A stretch of 64,000 nt of DNA, taken from NCBI GenBank assembly GCA_964511495.1, contig CAZEFT010000012.1:1-64000 (forward strand), written 5' to 3'. Position 1 is the first letter of the stretch. Each line of letters begins with the position of its first letter. The DNA is from Litorimonas sp964511495. GTDB taxonomy: Bacteria > Pseudomonadota > Alphaproteobacteria > Caulobacterales > Maricaulaceae. The position numbers and the translations under genes were made by a program. The notes under the pieces are model-generated. The model did not search any database. It was not told the origin of the DNA and saw nothing but the letters and a program-made list of their open reading frames with translations. This document shows, piece by piece, positions 1 through 8,506 of the stretch.

Positions 1-34
1 AAACATGTCACTGCGGGGGCGCGTAAGTGCCTCG

Positions 35-87
35 AAATTGATGCGGTGCATCAATTTAACGAAGCGCCGAGACCTTACGGGTCTCGG
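35..87. repeat. Two adjacent perfect hairpins
   Basis: The first palindrome has 10-base arms (AAATTGATGC at 35-44, complement at 48-57) around a 3-base loop. The second has 8-base arms (CCGAGACC at 67-74, GGTCTCGG at 80-87) around TTACG. Neither is followed by a T-run, so they do not look like terminators. They could be a dispersed palindromic repeat or a structured RNA whose start lies before the window. Confidence 0.6.
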
Positions 88-324
88 TCAATCAATGAGA
101 CACTCGCACTCTGTGCGGATGTGAAAACACCTTTTAGCTATCCGTGGTTTACCGCCAACATCCACACAACCCCGCAGACGCCCACCTTTTTCCGAACAAA
201 ATAAGAAATGAAACAAGAAACAAACGAACGAACAAAACCAAACATAGAAAGAGAACAACGAGAGCAATGAGAGACAGAGCAAGCGATATGAAGATGTAAC
301 ACAAACTACCCCAACACCCCCGTC

Positions 325-347
325 ATTGCCGTGCTTGTCACGGCAAT
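325..347. repeat. REP-like palindrome
   Basis: Nine-base arms ATTGCCGTG (325-333) and CACGGCAAT (339-347) flank the loop CTTGT. The layout, CATTGCCG..CTTG..CGGCAATCC, resembles the short dispersed palindromes common in alphaproteobacterial intergenic regions (memory-based resemblance, not a search). No second copy was noticed in this window. Confidence 0.5.
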
Positions 348-473
348 CCATCTCCTGCTGTTGCTAGGCTTGGTATGGTGTAGAAAGAGCATCCTCACTA
401 ACGCCTTTCAGGCGCCGCGTTCGGATGGACGTCCTTTGATTCTCATTCATTTTCCGTCTATGGCACCCTCGCA

Positions 474-1229
474 ATGACTGAAAGACAACGAAAACCTTGG
501 CGGGCAACGGCTTTAACGCTCTTTCCTGACGCTTTCCCCGGCGTTTTGGGGGCTTCCGTCATTGGGAGTGCTGAAAAAAGCGACATTTGGCAGTTAGAGA
601 CAGTAGACATTCGCGAATTTTCCACTAATAAACACCGCACTGTCGATGACACCCCTGCGGGTGGCGGCCCCGGCATGGTTTTGAAACCGGATGTGGCGGA
701 CGCAGCAATCGAGAGTGTGGCTCTTTCTGACCTTGGTTCAGAACGCCGACCGCTGATTTATATGACCCCCCGGGGCAAGCCCTTGACGCAAAAACGCGTA
801 AGGGAGCTGTCTACCGGCCCGGGTCTTATTGTGTTTTGCGGACGGTTTGAAGGGCTCGACCAAAGGGTAATTGAAGCCCGCCAAATGGAAGAGATTTCCA
901 TCGGTGACTTCATTTTAGCCGGCGGTGAGGTTGCGGCGCAAGCCTTAATCGAAGCCTGTGTGAGACTGTTGCCCGGCGTGCTGGGTAGTCAGAACAGCAC
1001 AGAAGAGGAAAGTTTTGAAACGGGTTTGTTGGAGTATCCACTCTATACCAAACCCAGAGAGTGGAAAGACCGGGGCATCCCGGAGGTGTTGTTAAGCGGC
1101 GATCACGGAAAGATCGCAGAATGGCGACATCAAAAACAAATAGAGATTACAAAAGCCCGCCGCCCCGATATTTGGGACGCTTACCAAGCTCAGGCAGGCC
1201 ATAAAGGAGACGGTCATGAACGTGATTGA
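474..1229 (+). CDS. trmD: tRNA (guanine-37-N1)-methyltransferase
   Basis: Transfers a methyl group from S-adenosylmethionine to N1 of G37 in tRNAs with a G at position 36, which prevents frameshifting. At 251 residues it is of normal family length. SPOUT-family motifs are visible: GGGPGMV near residue 63, CGRFEGLDQRVIE near 121 and GDFILAGGE near 142, which form the trefoil-knot cofactor site. The N-terminus (WRATALTLFPDAFPG) matches family form. The ATG at 474 has no clear Shine-Dalgarno sequence, so the start is less certain than the identity. It overlaps rplS by 14 bases, giving a translationally coupled pair. Confidence 0.95.
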   Translation: MTERQRKPWRATALTLFPDAFPGVLGASVIGSAEKSDIWQLETVDIREFSTNKHRTVDDTPAGGGPGMVLKPDVADAAIESVALSDLGSERRPLIYMTPRGKPLTQKRVRELSTGPGLIVFCGRFEGLDQRVIEARQMEEISIGDFILAGGEVAAQALIEACVRLLPGVLGSQNSTEEESFETGLLEYPLYTKPREWKDRGIPEVLLSGDHGKIAEWRHQKQIEITKARRPDIWDAYQAQAGHKGDGHERD

Positions 1230-1599
1230 AAAACTGAATAAAGCCGAACAAGAGCGCCTTTTGGCCGACGGCAAAACTATCCCTGATTTTTCTGCCGGTG
1301 ATACATTGGTTGTTCAGGTCCGTATTACGGAAGGCACACGCACACGTTTGCAGGCCTTTGAAGGCGTTTGTATTGCCCGCTCCGGCGCTGGCGTGAATGA
1401 AAGCTTCACTGTTCGTAAAATCAGCTATGGCGAAGGTGTGGAACGTGTTTTCCCGCTTTTCTCTCCACTGGTCGAAGAAATCGAAGTTAAGCGTCGCGGT
1501 AAAGTGCGTCGCGCGAAATTATATTATCTGCGTGAGCGTCGTGGTAAATCTGCTCGTATCTCAGAGCGCACGACAGGACGCGGCATGAAAAAAGGCTAA
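1216..1599 (+). CDS. rplS: 50S ribosomal protein L19
   Basis: Structural protein of the large ribosomal subunit at the 30S-50S interface. The 127-residue product has the typical start (MNVIEKLNKAEQ), the core IPDFSAGDTLVVQVRITEG and the basic C-terminal part KVRRAKLYYLRERRGKSARI. The start is supported by GGAG about 7 bases upstream of the ATG, inside the end of trmD. The trmD-rplS order is conserved widely in bacteria. A strong terminator follows at 1623-1647. Confidence 0.97.
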   Translation: MNVIEKLNKAEQERLLADGKTIPDFSAGDTLVVQVRITEGTRTRLQAFEGVCIARSGAGVNESFTVRKISYGEGVERVFPLFSPLVEEIEVKRRGKVRRAKLYYLRERRGKSARISERTTGRGMKKG

Positions 1600-1622
1600 G
1601 CCTTTTGACATGAGTAAAAAAG

Positions 1623-1647
1623 AACCGCCTTAACGGGCGGTTTTTTT
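1623..1647 (+). terminator. Intrinsic terminator after rplS
   Basis: A stem AACCGCC/GGCGGTT with a short loop is followed by a run of seven T residues. It ends the trmD-rplS transcript. Confidence 0.9.
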
Positions 1648-1688
1648 ATGACTCTTTTAATCCACGCTTTTGCAGCAGGCTTTAAAGT

Positions 1689-1712
1689 AAAAAACCCGGC
1701 ATCAAGGCCGAG
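1689..1712 (-). terminator. Intrinsic terminator after the amidotransferase gene
   Basis: Read on the minus strand, a six-pair stem (CTCGGC/GCCGGG, one G-U pair) is followed by six T residues. It lies about 50 bases past the stop codon of the minus-strand amidotransferase gene. Confidence 0.65.
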
Positions 1713-1759
1713 TGTGTTATAAGGATATGAGGCCCTGACTGAGCGAACCAAAACCCATC

Positions 1760-2464
1760 TTATGCCGTGCCATAGATACTGGCTTCTTTCACCAACCGTT
1801 CAAACAACCGTCTGAACCGGCGACGATGTGTCAGAAATTCGGGATGGAATTGCACCCCGATATAGAAGGGTTTGCTTGGGTCTTCGATAGCTTGTACAAC
1901 GCCATTGCTTTCTCGTGCCGTGACCGTCAGGTCATCGCCAACTTCGGCAATCGCTTGCTTATGAATGGAGTTCACCCACGTTTCCCGAGTCTTTATGAGC
2001 CGACGAATGAGCGACCCTTCGCTAAGTGTCACCTTTTTACGAAAAAACGCCTGCCCCCAAACTGTGTCAGGGTAATTGACGTTTTCATAAATTTTATGAA
2101 GCGTCTGATGCAGCGTGCCCCCGCTCGCAACATTCATAACTTGAGCCCCTCGGCAGATAGCGAGGGTCGGAATGCTCCTGTCTCGCGCTTTTCGCGCCCA
2201 ATACATTTCCATTTCATCGCGGGACTGATCATAATGCGCGCCTTCAATGGCGTCCTGATCATAATGCGCCGGAAAAACATCCGCACCGCCGCCAATAATG
2301 AGACCTTGAACGTCCGTATCCTGCCAAGACATGCCCGTTGTAATTTTCATGGGATGGCCCCCACAGAGGGTCACCGCCAATTTAATGGCCCAATAAGCAA
2401 AATTGTCACCGCGCTCAGGCTTGGTGATGCCAATACAAGGTTTATGAGTTTTCGATTTCGCCAC
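1760..2464 (-). CDS. Class I glutamine amidotransferase, gamma-glutamyl-GABA hydrolase (PuuD) family
   Basis: A 234-residue C26-type peptidase/amidotransferase, predicted to cleave a gamma-glutamyl amide bond. Visible motifs: GLIIGGGADV near 54-63, the nucleophile elbow LAICRGAQVMNV with Cys104, and GVQFHPEF with His207 and Glu209, completing a Cys-His-Glu triad. The start is a GTG 6 bases after the stop of the upstream ATP-grasp gene, so the two are co-transcribed. Pairing with an ATP-grasp ligase suggests a make-and-break step on a small peptide or gamma-glutamyl compound; the substrate is not known. Confidence 0.85.
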   Translation of the reverse strand: MAKSKTHKPCIGITKPERGDNFAYWAIKLAVTLCGGHPMKITTGMSWQDTDVQGLIIGGGADVFPAHYDQDAIEGAHYDQSRDEMEMYWARKARDRSIPTLAICRGAQVMNVASGGTLHQTLHKIYENVNYPDTVWGQAFFRKKVTLSEGSLIRRLIKTRETWVNSIHKQAIAEVGDDLTVTARESNGVVQAIEDPSKPFYIGVQFHPEFLTHRRRFRRLFERLVKEASIYGTA

Positions 2465-2470
2465 GATTAC

Positions 2471-3781
2471 TTACCGCTTCAATTCTGCTGGGAGTTCGCC
2501 GTGACGCACTAAAGAACTCAATACAAAGAAAACGCCCAAAGAAGATAACGGATCATCGCCTAGCATAAGCTCTGACTTCGCCTGTTTTGCATGAGCGGAT
2601 TGTTTTCTGAACAGAGTCAAAGCACTGGAAATATCGGTGACATGAGCAAAGGATGTTTTAAGCGAGTCAAACGCCTCTTTCATGTCGCCCGATTTGGCTT
2701 CCTCCACCATGTCTGACCATGCTGACCTAGCGCCGTCCCAATCGATACCGTCAGATAAGGCGTCAGAGAGCGCGCCCGTCGCCCAAATTGCAGGGAGTTT
2801 TGTCCGCGTTCCAATCTCTGCCTCATCAACATAAGGAACATCGCCATAAGCGAAGAGATGATAAAGCAACCAAGGGAAATCTATGCCGGATTCGACACTT
2901 TGGAACAAACCTGCCCAAAAGCGAGGATTGACCTCAATCAGCAAAGGTGGGTTCTTTGGGTCACCGTCCCACATGAAATCAATCTCGGCGACGCCGGTCC
3001 ATTCTGTGAGGGCTAGTAATTTTCTAGCACTCTCTAAGAACGGGGTGTCGTCTATCGTTTCACGCATGGCCCCCGCGCCACCCTCGCTCGGCATGTTTTG
3101 TAAATTGTGATAGGCCATATGCGCAAGAATTTCGCCTTTACGGCAGATGACAGCCAAGCAGTAATCTTCTCCGGCAGCCGCCTCCTGCAGAAGCGGTGGC
3201 GGATTTTCCGACTGAATACGCGACCTCGCTTGTTCTTGCATTTTCGTCCGGTCATCGAAAAATTCAATGCCGCGACCGCCGACATCATCAACGGCCTTAA
3301 TCAAGGCCGGCATTTTCAGCTCAGCCATGGCTTCATCAAGCTTATCAATGTCTGTGATTTGCAGCGTCTTCGGTGCCGGAATGGGAATGGATTGCTCCGT
3401 CTCGGCGCATCCCAAAGTCTCCATCAAATGATGTTTCGGGTCGACCAAGTTAATGGCCTCGAAGGGTGGCGCCGCCAAAATGATCGTACCTTCAAACGCC
3501 TCTTTATGCTCTGCCAAGAATTTAGCATCCCGAAAACCGGGCATCAGCATATAGGGCCTGTCATCCTCCGGAGCATATTTGCGAATATTGTCTTTCAAAT
3601 CTTTCAGATATTGCTCGGGGTTTTTATCAGGGTCCACATGAATAAAATTGTCAATCGTCGCTTGAGAGAAAGACGCCGCCGTCAGTCCGACACTGTCGCA
3701 GGAAATGACCTCTATGCCCTTTTCGGCCAAAGATCGCGCAATAACGACAGCCATAAGACTTCGCCCATAAGTCACGATCAC
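2471..3781 (-). CDS. ATP-grasp carboxylate-amine ligase-like protein
   Basis: A 436-residue ATP-grasp protein related to carbamoyl-phosphate-synthase-like ligases, which activate a carboxylate with ATP and join it to an amine or thiol. Seen: an N-terminal pre-ATP-grasp region (VTYGRSLMAVVIARSLAEKGIEV), a lysine strand (MPALIKAVDDVGGRGIEF) near 156-173, and the metal/ATP site AEIDFMWDG..PLLIEVNPRFWAG near 267-292. The called GTG at 3781 has no good ribosome site and begins inside the first beta strand. The frame stays open upstream to about 3870 and an AAGGGA ribosome site lies there, but no ATG/GTG/TTG follows it, so the true start is uncertain. Confidence 0.8.
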   Translation of the reverse strand: MIVTYGRSLMAVVIARSLAEKGIEVISCDSVGLTAASFSQATIDNFIHVDPDKNPEQYLKDLKDNIRKYAPEDDRPYMLMPGFRDAKFLAEHKEAFEGTIILAAPPFEAINLVDPKHHLMETLGCAETEQSIPIPAPKTLQITDIDKLDEAMAELKMPALIKAVDDVGGRGIEFFDDRTKMQEQARSRIQSENPPPLLQEAAAGEDYCLAVICRKGEILAHMAYHNLQNMPSEGGAGAMRETIDDTPFLESARKLLALTEWTGVAEIDFMWDGDPKNPPLLIEVNPRFWAGLFQSVESGIDFPWLLYHLFAYGDVPYVDEAEIGTRTKLPAIWATGALSDALSDGIDWDGARSAWSDMVEEAKSGDMKEAFDSLKTSFAHVTDISSALTLFRKQSAHAKQAKSELMLGDDPLSSLGVFFVLSSLVRHGELPAELKR

Positions 3782-3954
3782 CCGCCCTTTATAAACTCCC
3801 GGTTTCTGGGCGCTGGACTTATTGGCGGACGATGTTTCAGTATTAGACGATGAAATTGTGATGATTTTGTTCCCTTATAACTCAGACAAGCAACTGTTTT
3901 ATTTGCCGTTTTGTTCCCAGAAACTTGACTTGAAGGATTTTAAGCGCTTTCAGC

Positions 3955-3983
3955 CAAAAAAAAAGCCCGACCAAAGTCGGGCT
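3955..3983 (-). terminator. Intrinsic terminator after the PfpI-family gene
   Basis: On the minus strand a stem AGCCCGA/TCGGGCT with a six-base loop is followed by about ten T residues, 20 bases past the stop of the gene at 4004. Confidence 0.9.
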
Positions 3984-4003
3984 AAAGTTGAGTAAACGCC
4001 GTT

Positions 4004-4570
4004 CTATGCAGCTTTTTGACCGATGTCTCGATCGTGACGACCTTCACGAATTTCTTCGATGAGTTTCGCGTTAAAGGCTTCAAGATCTTCGGGTGAACGA
4101 CTTGTTATGATGCCGTTATCGACCGCAACGGCTTTATCGACATATTGCGCCCCTGCATTGATCAGGTCTTGCTTGATCGTTGGGTAGGCGGTCATTTCGC
4201 GACCTTTGACGATATCTGAATTAATCAGTACCCACGGACCATGGCAGATAGAGGCGATAACTTTGCCGTCATCGGCAAATTCTCTGACCAGATTTGTGAC
4301 CTCACTTTTCGAACGCAATGTATCGGGGTTCGCCAGTCCGCCCGGAATAATGACTGCGTCATAATCCTTGGAATTAACATCTGAAATTCTCAGATCGGGC
4401 TTAATTGATTTCGTGTCGCCTTCTCCCGCTGAAATTTCTTCGGTGTCTAATGAGGCCAAGTGCACATTTGCGCCCTCGCTCATCAAACGTTCGCGGGGTG
4501 AAAAGAGTTCGTCTTCTTGGAACCCATTGGTTGCAATAATGAGAACATTGGATTGATTTAACTGTGTCAT
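4004..4570 (-). CDS. DJ-1/PfpI family protein (protease I type)
   Basis: A 188-residue member of the DJ-1/PfpI superfamily. The nucleophile elbow ASICHGPWVL carries Cys109-His110, and Glu20/Glu21 in FQEDELFSPRE could be the residue that lowers the Cys pKa. DAVIIPGGLANPDTLR near 71-86 is the usual strand before the elbow. Family members have been reported as stress-linked peptidases, glyoxalases or deglycases, so the activity cannot be fixed from sequence. It stands alone, with its own terminator. Confidence 0.88.
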   Translation of the reverse strand: MTQLNQSNVLIIATNGFQEDELFSPRERLMSEGANVHLASLDTEEISAGEGDTKSIKPDLRISDVNSKDYDAVIIPGGLANPDTLRSKSEVTNLVREFADDGKVIASICHGPWVLINSDIVKGREMTAYPTIKQDLINAGAQYVDKAVAVDNGIITSRSPEDLEAFNAKLIEEIREGRHDRDIGQKAA

Positions 4571-4713
4571 GAATAGTCTCCAGACTAAGAGTTGGAAACC
4601 GCGGATATATTGAATATATCTATTATTTTAGCGCGATGCCGCATCTCTGCGACGTCTTACTATATTAATGGCTGAGCAGCGCTTTTGTTCCGAATGAATA
4701 CAGGTCGAAGACT

Positions 4714-6045
4714 TTAATGAAGCAGTCTGACCTGTGAATAAAGAGACGCTTTGATATCTTCAAAGGCAAACGGAATGTCTTTCACATTATCCACGACGTA
4801 ATAATGGTCCTTAGACGACGCGCAGGATTTGAAATAGGGCGTTGAATTCGGATTACCGGGAATATGCAGCATATAGATTTCAATACCGTCATTTTTGATG
4901 TCGGTACATAATTGTTCGATATGTTCAAAAGCCAGTTTATTCCCGTTATTCCAACCCCAATCCTCCTGCTTCATGGCTTCGTACTTATACGCGTTGCTTC
5001 GACCATCTGTCATAAAGATGATATATTTTTTCCGATATGTCTCATTCTTCTTGTAATTTCCGTCTGTCGGAAGGGCTAAGGATGGATATTTTTTGTTCCC
5101 CCATTGGCCTCTCCACTCCGGTGAAAGACTGCGCCATGCCCAAGCCAGTCCTATGTCGAAACGACCTGTACCATTCGTTTTCAGCTTCTTCGTTTCTTTG
5201 ATAACGTCATCAATATCTGTCGTCGGTGCAACAAGTTCCGTCTTCGGACAGGCGATGTCTCGACCATCATCCATCTCAGCATCTTCATCCGTCGTGTCAA
5301 ATTTCTGTGTATTGGGTAAGTCATTGGATAACATCCATTTGAACTTACCTTTGGTTTCGTGACGTGGTTCGACACATCCGTCCCAGTCATCCCAATCTAC
5401 CGTCTTATTCATCCACGACTTGTAAGATTTTCCCAAATTCACCCGATCCTGAAACGGAACGAATGTCAGGTAGAAATTATCATCGCCTGAGAAACTCTTC
5501 ATATCTTCAAGAATTTTCTCAATCGTCCCCATTGAGTCGTTCCAAGATGACCCAAATGCCATTGAATTTGTTGTGTCCATTGCAAAAGCAACTTCCGCTC
5601 CTATGCGGTTGGCCACGGACGCTTTAGAAGTCACATTCACATCCATTTTGGGGAAATCCAGAACTTTGGCGAAAAGAGGTTCAAGATTGGCTTCAACTGT
5701 GACCTCGACTTCACCCTTTTCATTTTTCGTCACATTAACGGATTTCACGTTTAATCCATCCGCTGACATTGTATTGATAGTAAACGTTTTCTCGCCCTGT
5801 TCACGCATCTCTTTTTCATCAGCTTGCATATAGGCGATCGCTCCCGCCAAAGCGGCGTTATCGGCGGCGTCCTGCAGCGAAGATTGTGTTTGGGATAAAC
5901 GACCAATATCGAAAGAGGCTCCAATCATAAATAAGATTGGCACCAGACACAGAGCAAAGGTCGTGGCAAAATTACCTGCCTCGTCCTGTTTAAGTGAGGA
6001 CAGTTTTCTCCGCCCCAAATCACATATTGTCAAAAACTTACTCAT
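4714..6045 (-). CDS. TadE/TadG-like protein with von Willebrand factor A domain
   Basis: A 443-residue membrane-anchored protein. Residues about 15-50 (DEAGNFATTFALCLVPILFMIGASFDIGRL) form the TadE/TadG-type pilin-like N-terminus with one transmembrane helix. The rest is outside the cytoplasm and contains a VWA fold with a MIDAS-like start, FAMDTTNSM, near residue 153, and a later FMTDGRSN strand. TadG proteins help assemble Flp/Tad pili. No other tad gene is in the window, so this is an orphan copy. An imperfect CtrA-like site lies 50-65 bases upstream (6095-6110). Confidence 0.85.
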   Translation of the reverse strand: MSKFLTICDLGRRKLSSLKQDEAGNFATTFALCLVPILFMIGASFDIGRLSQTQSSLQDAADNAALAGAIAYMQADEKEMREQGEKTFTINTMSADGLNVKSVNVTKNEKGEVEVTVEANLEPLFAKVLDFPKMDVNVTSKASVANRIGAEVAFAMDTTNSMAFGSSWNDSMGTIEKILEDMKSFSGDDNFYLTFVPFQDRVNLGKSYKSWMNKTVDWDDWDGCVEPRHETKGKFKWMLSNDLPNTQKFDTTDEDAEMDDGRDIACPKTELVAPTTDIDDVIKETKKLKTNGTGRFDIGLAWAWRSLSPEWRGQWGNKKYPSLALPTDGNYKKNETYRKKYIIFMTDGRSNAYKYEAMKQEDWGWNNGNKLAFEHIEQLCTDIKNDGIEIYMLHIPGNPNSTPYFKSCASSKDHYYVVDNVKDIPFAFEDIKASLYSQVRLLH

Positions 6046-6136
6046 ATCTCCGAAAACATAGAGGGAGATACTTATTTTTCTGCTAAGTCGCGGGGTTAAT
6101 AAACTCTAAATTTTCGCTTAGGGTTGTCAGCCAAAC

Positions 6137-6487
6137 TTAACTTCCCCGTGGATAAGCCGAGCCAAAACGGGCCGCATAATATTTGGCAATATCGCGCGCA
6201 TTGTTAATGAAAGTCTGACCGTTCTTTCGCATGATGCCACTATTTTCAAAGCGCGGGCTGTCGGCATGTAAAATCAAAGTAGGACAGTTTTGGTTCTTTT
6301 CCCCGAGGAGGCTGACAATGTCCGGGCGTGGTTTGGCAATGGGTTGGTAAACAACTTCCACGCTCTCTTTAATGGCCGGATAATAATGCAGAAGACCCCA
6401 TATTTCAGCGCATTCAGGACAAAATTCGCGGCGCTCATTCTCAAAGAACCCAGGCGGCAGAAGAAAAAGTGTATCGCGCTTTGTCAT
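6137..6487 (-). CDS. DUF3088 family protein
   Basis: A 116-residue soluble protein with the start FLLPPGFFENERREFCPECAEIWGLL, which resembles DUF3088. The CPEC motif near residues 22-25 and the alpha/beta pattern suggest a thioredoxin-like fold. Function is unknown. Its start codon follows directly after the stop of the gene at 6488, so the two are likely co-transcribed. Confidence 0.7.
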   Translation of the reverse strand: MTKRDTLFLLPPGFFENERREFCPECAEIWGLLHYYPAIKESVEVVYQPIAKPRPDIVSLLGEKNQNCPTLILHADSPRFENSGIMRKNGQTFINNARDIAKYYAARFGSAYPRGS

Positions 6488-7006
6488 TTAAAAATAAACC
6501 TCCAACACTTTATCAAGGCGACGGTGCACAAGAGCTGTCAGTTTTTGTAAGCCATAATGTTCTAATACCGCGCGATAAATATCTTCACGCCCCATAAATT
6601 CATCACGAGTCCGGATTTCCAGAACGAGAGCCGCCAATTCCCTCATCGGTATTTCCGCAAAGCCACGCGTGCCCAATGTGCGCAATTTCATAGGCTCTTG
6701 ATCAGGCAGGCGCACAATCCAGCAAACACTATCTTCGGGGCCTTTGACTTCGCTGTCATCCTCACGCTCAATGATGACCTGTCCGGCTTTCTCGCCCTCT
6801 AATAAGGCCCGTTCGAAACGTTTACGAACAGGTGCAGCAATTTTCATCAGACCGCTGGCCTTTGCATAAGTTTGGAACAGAGCCAGCGCTTGCATCGGGG
6901 CTTCATATTGCAAAATTTCTGTAAGGCCGTGCATATATTGCACCTGGCTCGCCGAACGGGGGTCGGCTGTTTTACGGGCCGGCCATTCTGTAAATGTTTC
7001 AGACAT
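6488..7006 (-). CDS. Unknown protein, possible winged-helix type
   Basis: 172 residues, not recognised with certainty. Residues about 28-75 (EILQYEAPMQALALFQTYAKASGLMK and following) look like the helical unit found in DUF3320-like segments of large helicase-related proteins, and residues 120-165 (RTRDEFMGREDIYRAVLEHYGLQKL) may form a second small helical domain. It has no signal peptide or membrane helix. It lies 5 bases after the thioesterase gene and just before the DUF3088 gene, so all three probably share a transcript. Confidence 0.6.
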   Translation of the reverse strand: MSETFTEWPARKTADPRSASQVQYMHGLTEILQYEAPMQALALFQTYAKASGLMKIAAPVRKRFERALLEGEKAGQVIIEREDDSEVKGPEDSVCWIVRLPDQEPMKLRTLGTRGFAEIPMRELAALVLEIRTRDEFMGREDIYRAVLEHYGLQKLTALVHRRLDKVLEVYF

Positions 7007-7011
7007 AATGC

Positions 7012-7473
7012 CTAACTCTCTAAATAAGGCTTCAAAGTTTCCAGCATGAATTTTGGCGGCCGTTTGGGGCGACCTTCGGGCGTGATACTCGCGGCTTCAG
7101 ATATTGCGGTTACGAGTAATTCGTCTCCGCGGTAACAGGCTTGTGACACCCATAAACGCGCCCCTTTAAAGCGGTCATAAGTTGTTACAACCGTCAGATG
7201 ATCATCAATTCGGGCCGGTTTTTTATAATCTAATTCAATCTTTCTGATCGCAAAAGCCAAAGGGTCTTCGGCGTCCCAAAGATCGGCATGATTAAACCCG
7301 ACAAGGCGAAAATAACTGCTCCGGGCGCGTTCGAAAAAGCGCAAATAATTCGCATAATATACAATGCCGGTGAAATCTGTGTCCTCGTAAAAAACGCGAA
7401 GAGGATATTTGTGTTCACGGCCTTCAAACCATCCCATAGTCGGGGCTTCAGGCGGAGGCGATTGATTACTCAT
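7012..7473 (-). CDS. ybgC: YbgC-type acyl-CoA thioesterase
   Basis: A hotdog-fold 4-hydroxybenzoyl-CoA-thioesterase-like enzyme that hydrolyses acyl-CoAs. The motif VFYEDTDFTGIVYYANYLRFFERAR carries the catalytic Asp in YYANY context typical of YbgC. The start was placed at the ATG at 7473 (MSNQSPP), overlapping the ruvB stop by 8 bases, rather than at 7521. This gives 153 residues, the family length. In many proteobacteria ybgC starts the tol-pal operon; here tolQRAB are absent and it follows ruvB. Confidence 0.88.
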   Translation of the reverse strand: MSNQSPPPEAPTMGWFEGREHKYPLRVFYEDTDFTGIVYYANYLRFFERARSSYFRLVGFNHADLWDAEDPLAFAIRKIELDYKKPARIDDHLTVVTTYDRFKGARLWVSQACYRGDELLVTAISEAASITPEGRPKRPPKFMLETLKPYLES

Positions 7474-8506
7474 CTGACCCACCTTCGAATAAGTCTGGCG
7501 CAATAGCCTGAACGGGGGCATTCAGGCCTAAATGTGCAAAGGCCCGTGGCGTTGCAACCCGACCACGTGGGGTGCGTTGCAAGAATCCCTGCTGAATTAG
7601 ATAAGGCTCAATCACATCTTCAAGTGCGTCCCTCGCCTCTGATAAAGCCGCCGCCAGCGTATCCGCCCCCACAGGGCCACCGCCAAACATTTCAGTCAGC
7701 GCATGGAGATACCGCATATCCTGCTTATCCAAACCAATATCATCCACACCCAATCGACGCAGGGCCTGATCGGCGGCCGGTGCATCAATCACGATATGAC
7801 CTTCATGCTCAGCCAAATCCCGGACCCGCCTCAATAGACGCCCGGCCACACGGGGCGTTCCCCTCGCCCGTCCGGCAATCTCCCTCGCCCCTTCAGCGGT
7901 CATCTCCAAGTCGAGCTTACGTGCGGCGCGCGAGACGATAGAGGTCAGGTCATTTGTGTCGTAAAATTCCAATCGGACGGGAATGCCGAAACGATCCCGC
8001 AAAGGTGTTGCAAGCAATCCGGCCCGCGTCGTTGCACCAATCAATGTAAAGGGAGCCAAATCAATTTTAATGCTTCGCGCCGCAGGACCATCACCAATTA
8101 TAAGGTCGAGTTCGAAATCCTCCATGGCAGGATAAAGCACTTCTTCGACAACAGGGTTTAGGCGATGGATTTCATCAATAAACAGAACATCTCGTGGTTC
8201 GAGATTGGTGAGTAAGGCGGCTAAATCGCCGGCCTTGGAAATGACGGGGCCTGAAGTGGCGCGAAAATTCACCCCGAGCTCTCGGGCAACGATTTGGGAC
8301 AGTGTCGTTTTGCCCAAGCCGGGCGGGCCGGAAAGTAAGAGGTGGTCCAATGGTTCTTCGCGTCTACGGGCCGCTTCAACATAGACCTGTAAATTCGCAA
8401 TAGCAGACTTCTGACCGACAAAGTCGGAAAATGAAAGCGGCCGTAAAGCGCGGTCACGCCCATCACCCACCTGCCCTTCAGCACCGATGATCCGCTCTTC
8501 GCTCAA
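7466..8506 (-). CDS. ruvB: Holliday junction branch migration helicase RuvB
   Basis: Hexameric AAA+ motor that drives Holliday junction migration with RuvA. The 346 residues show RPLSFSDFVGQ, Walker A GPPGLGKTTL near 60, Walker B LFIDEIHRL near 109, sensor GATTRAG near 158, the arginine finger region LRDRFGI, and the C-terminal winged helix with RTPRGRVAT. It starts four bases before the ruvA stop (ATGA overlap). Confidence 0.98.
   Translation of the reverse strand: MSEERIIGAEGQVGDGRDRALRPLSFSDFVGQKSAIANLQVYVEAARRREEPLDHLLLSGPPGLGKTTLSQIVARELGVNFRATSGPVISKAGDLAALLTNLEPRDVLFIDEIHRLNPVVEEVLYPAMEDFELDLIIGDGPAARSIKIDLAPFTLIGATTRAGLLATPLRDRFGIPVRLEFYDTNDLTSIVSRAARKLDLEMTAEGAREIAGRARGTPRVAGRLLRRVRDLAEHEGHIVIDAPAADQALRRLGVDDIGLDKQDMRYLHALTEMFGGGPVGADTLAAALSEARDALEDVIEPYLIQQGFLQRTPRGRVATPRAFAHLGLNAPVQAIAPDLFEGGSDE

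Larger units (their letters stand above)
1..473. other. Intergenic region with palindromes before trmD
   Basis: No convincing gene is seen. The first 90 bases hold two neighbouring hairpins (35-57 and 67-87). Positions about 200-295 are a purine-rich, low-complexity stretch on the plus strand. Another strong palindrome sits at 325-347. Minus-strand reading at 88-351 stays open but encodes a Phe/Cys/Leu-rich low-complexity peptide, so it was not called. A plus-strand frame is open from base 1 to a stop near 201 but runs through both hairpins. rimM, often next to trmD in other bacteria, is not visible here. Confidence 0.6.

Noticed and set aside
88..351. 87-residue minus-strand reading frame before trmD
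   Set aside because: Low-complexity Phe/Cys/Leu-rich product over a purine-rich stretch, no ribosome site, and it overlaps palindromes.
3107..3853. 248-residue plus-strand frame opposite the ATP-grasp gene
   Set aside because: Antisense shadow of a gene with clear family motifs; no ribosome site or family likeness.
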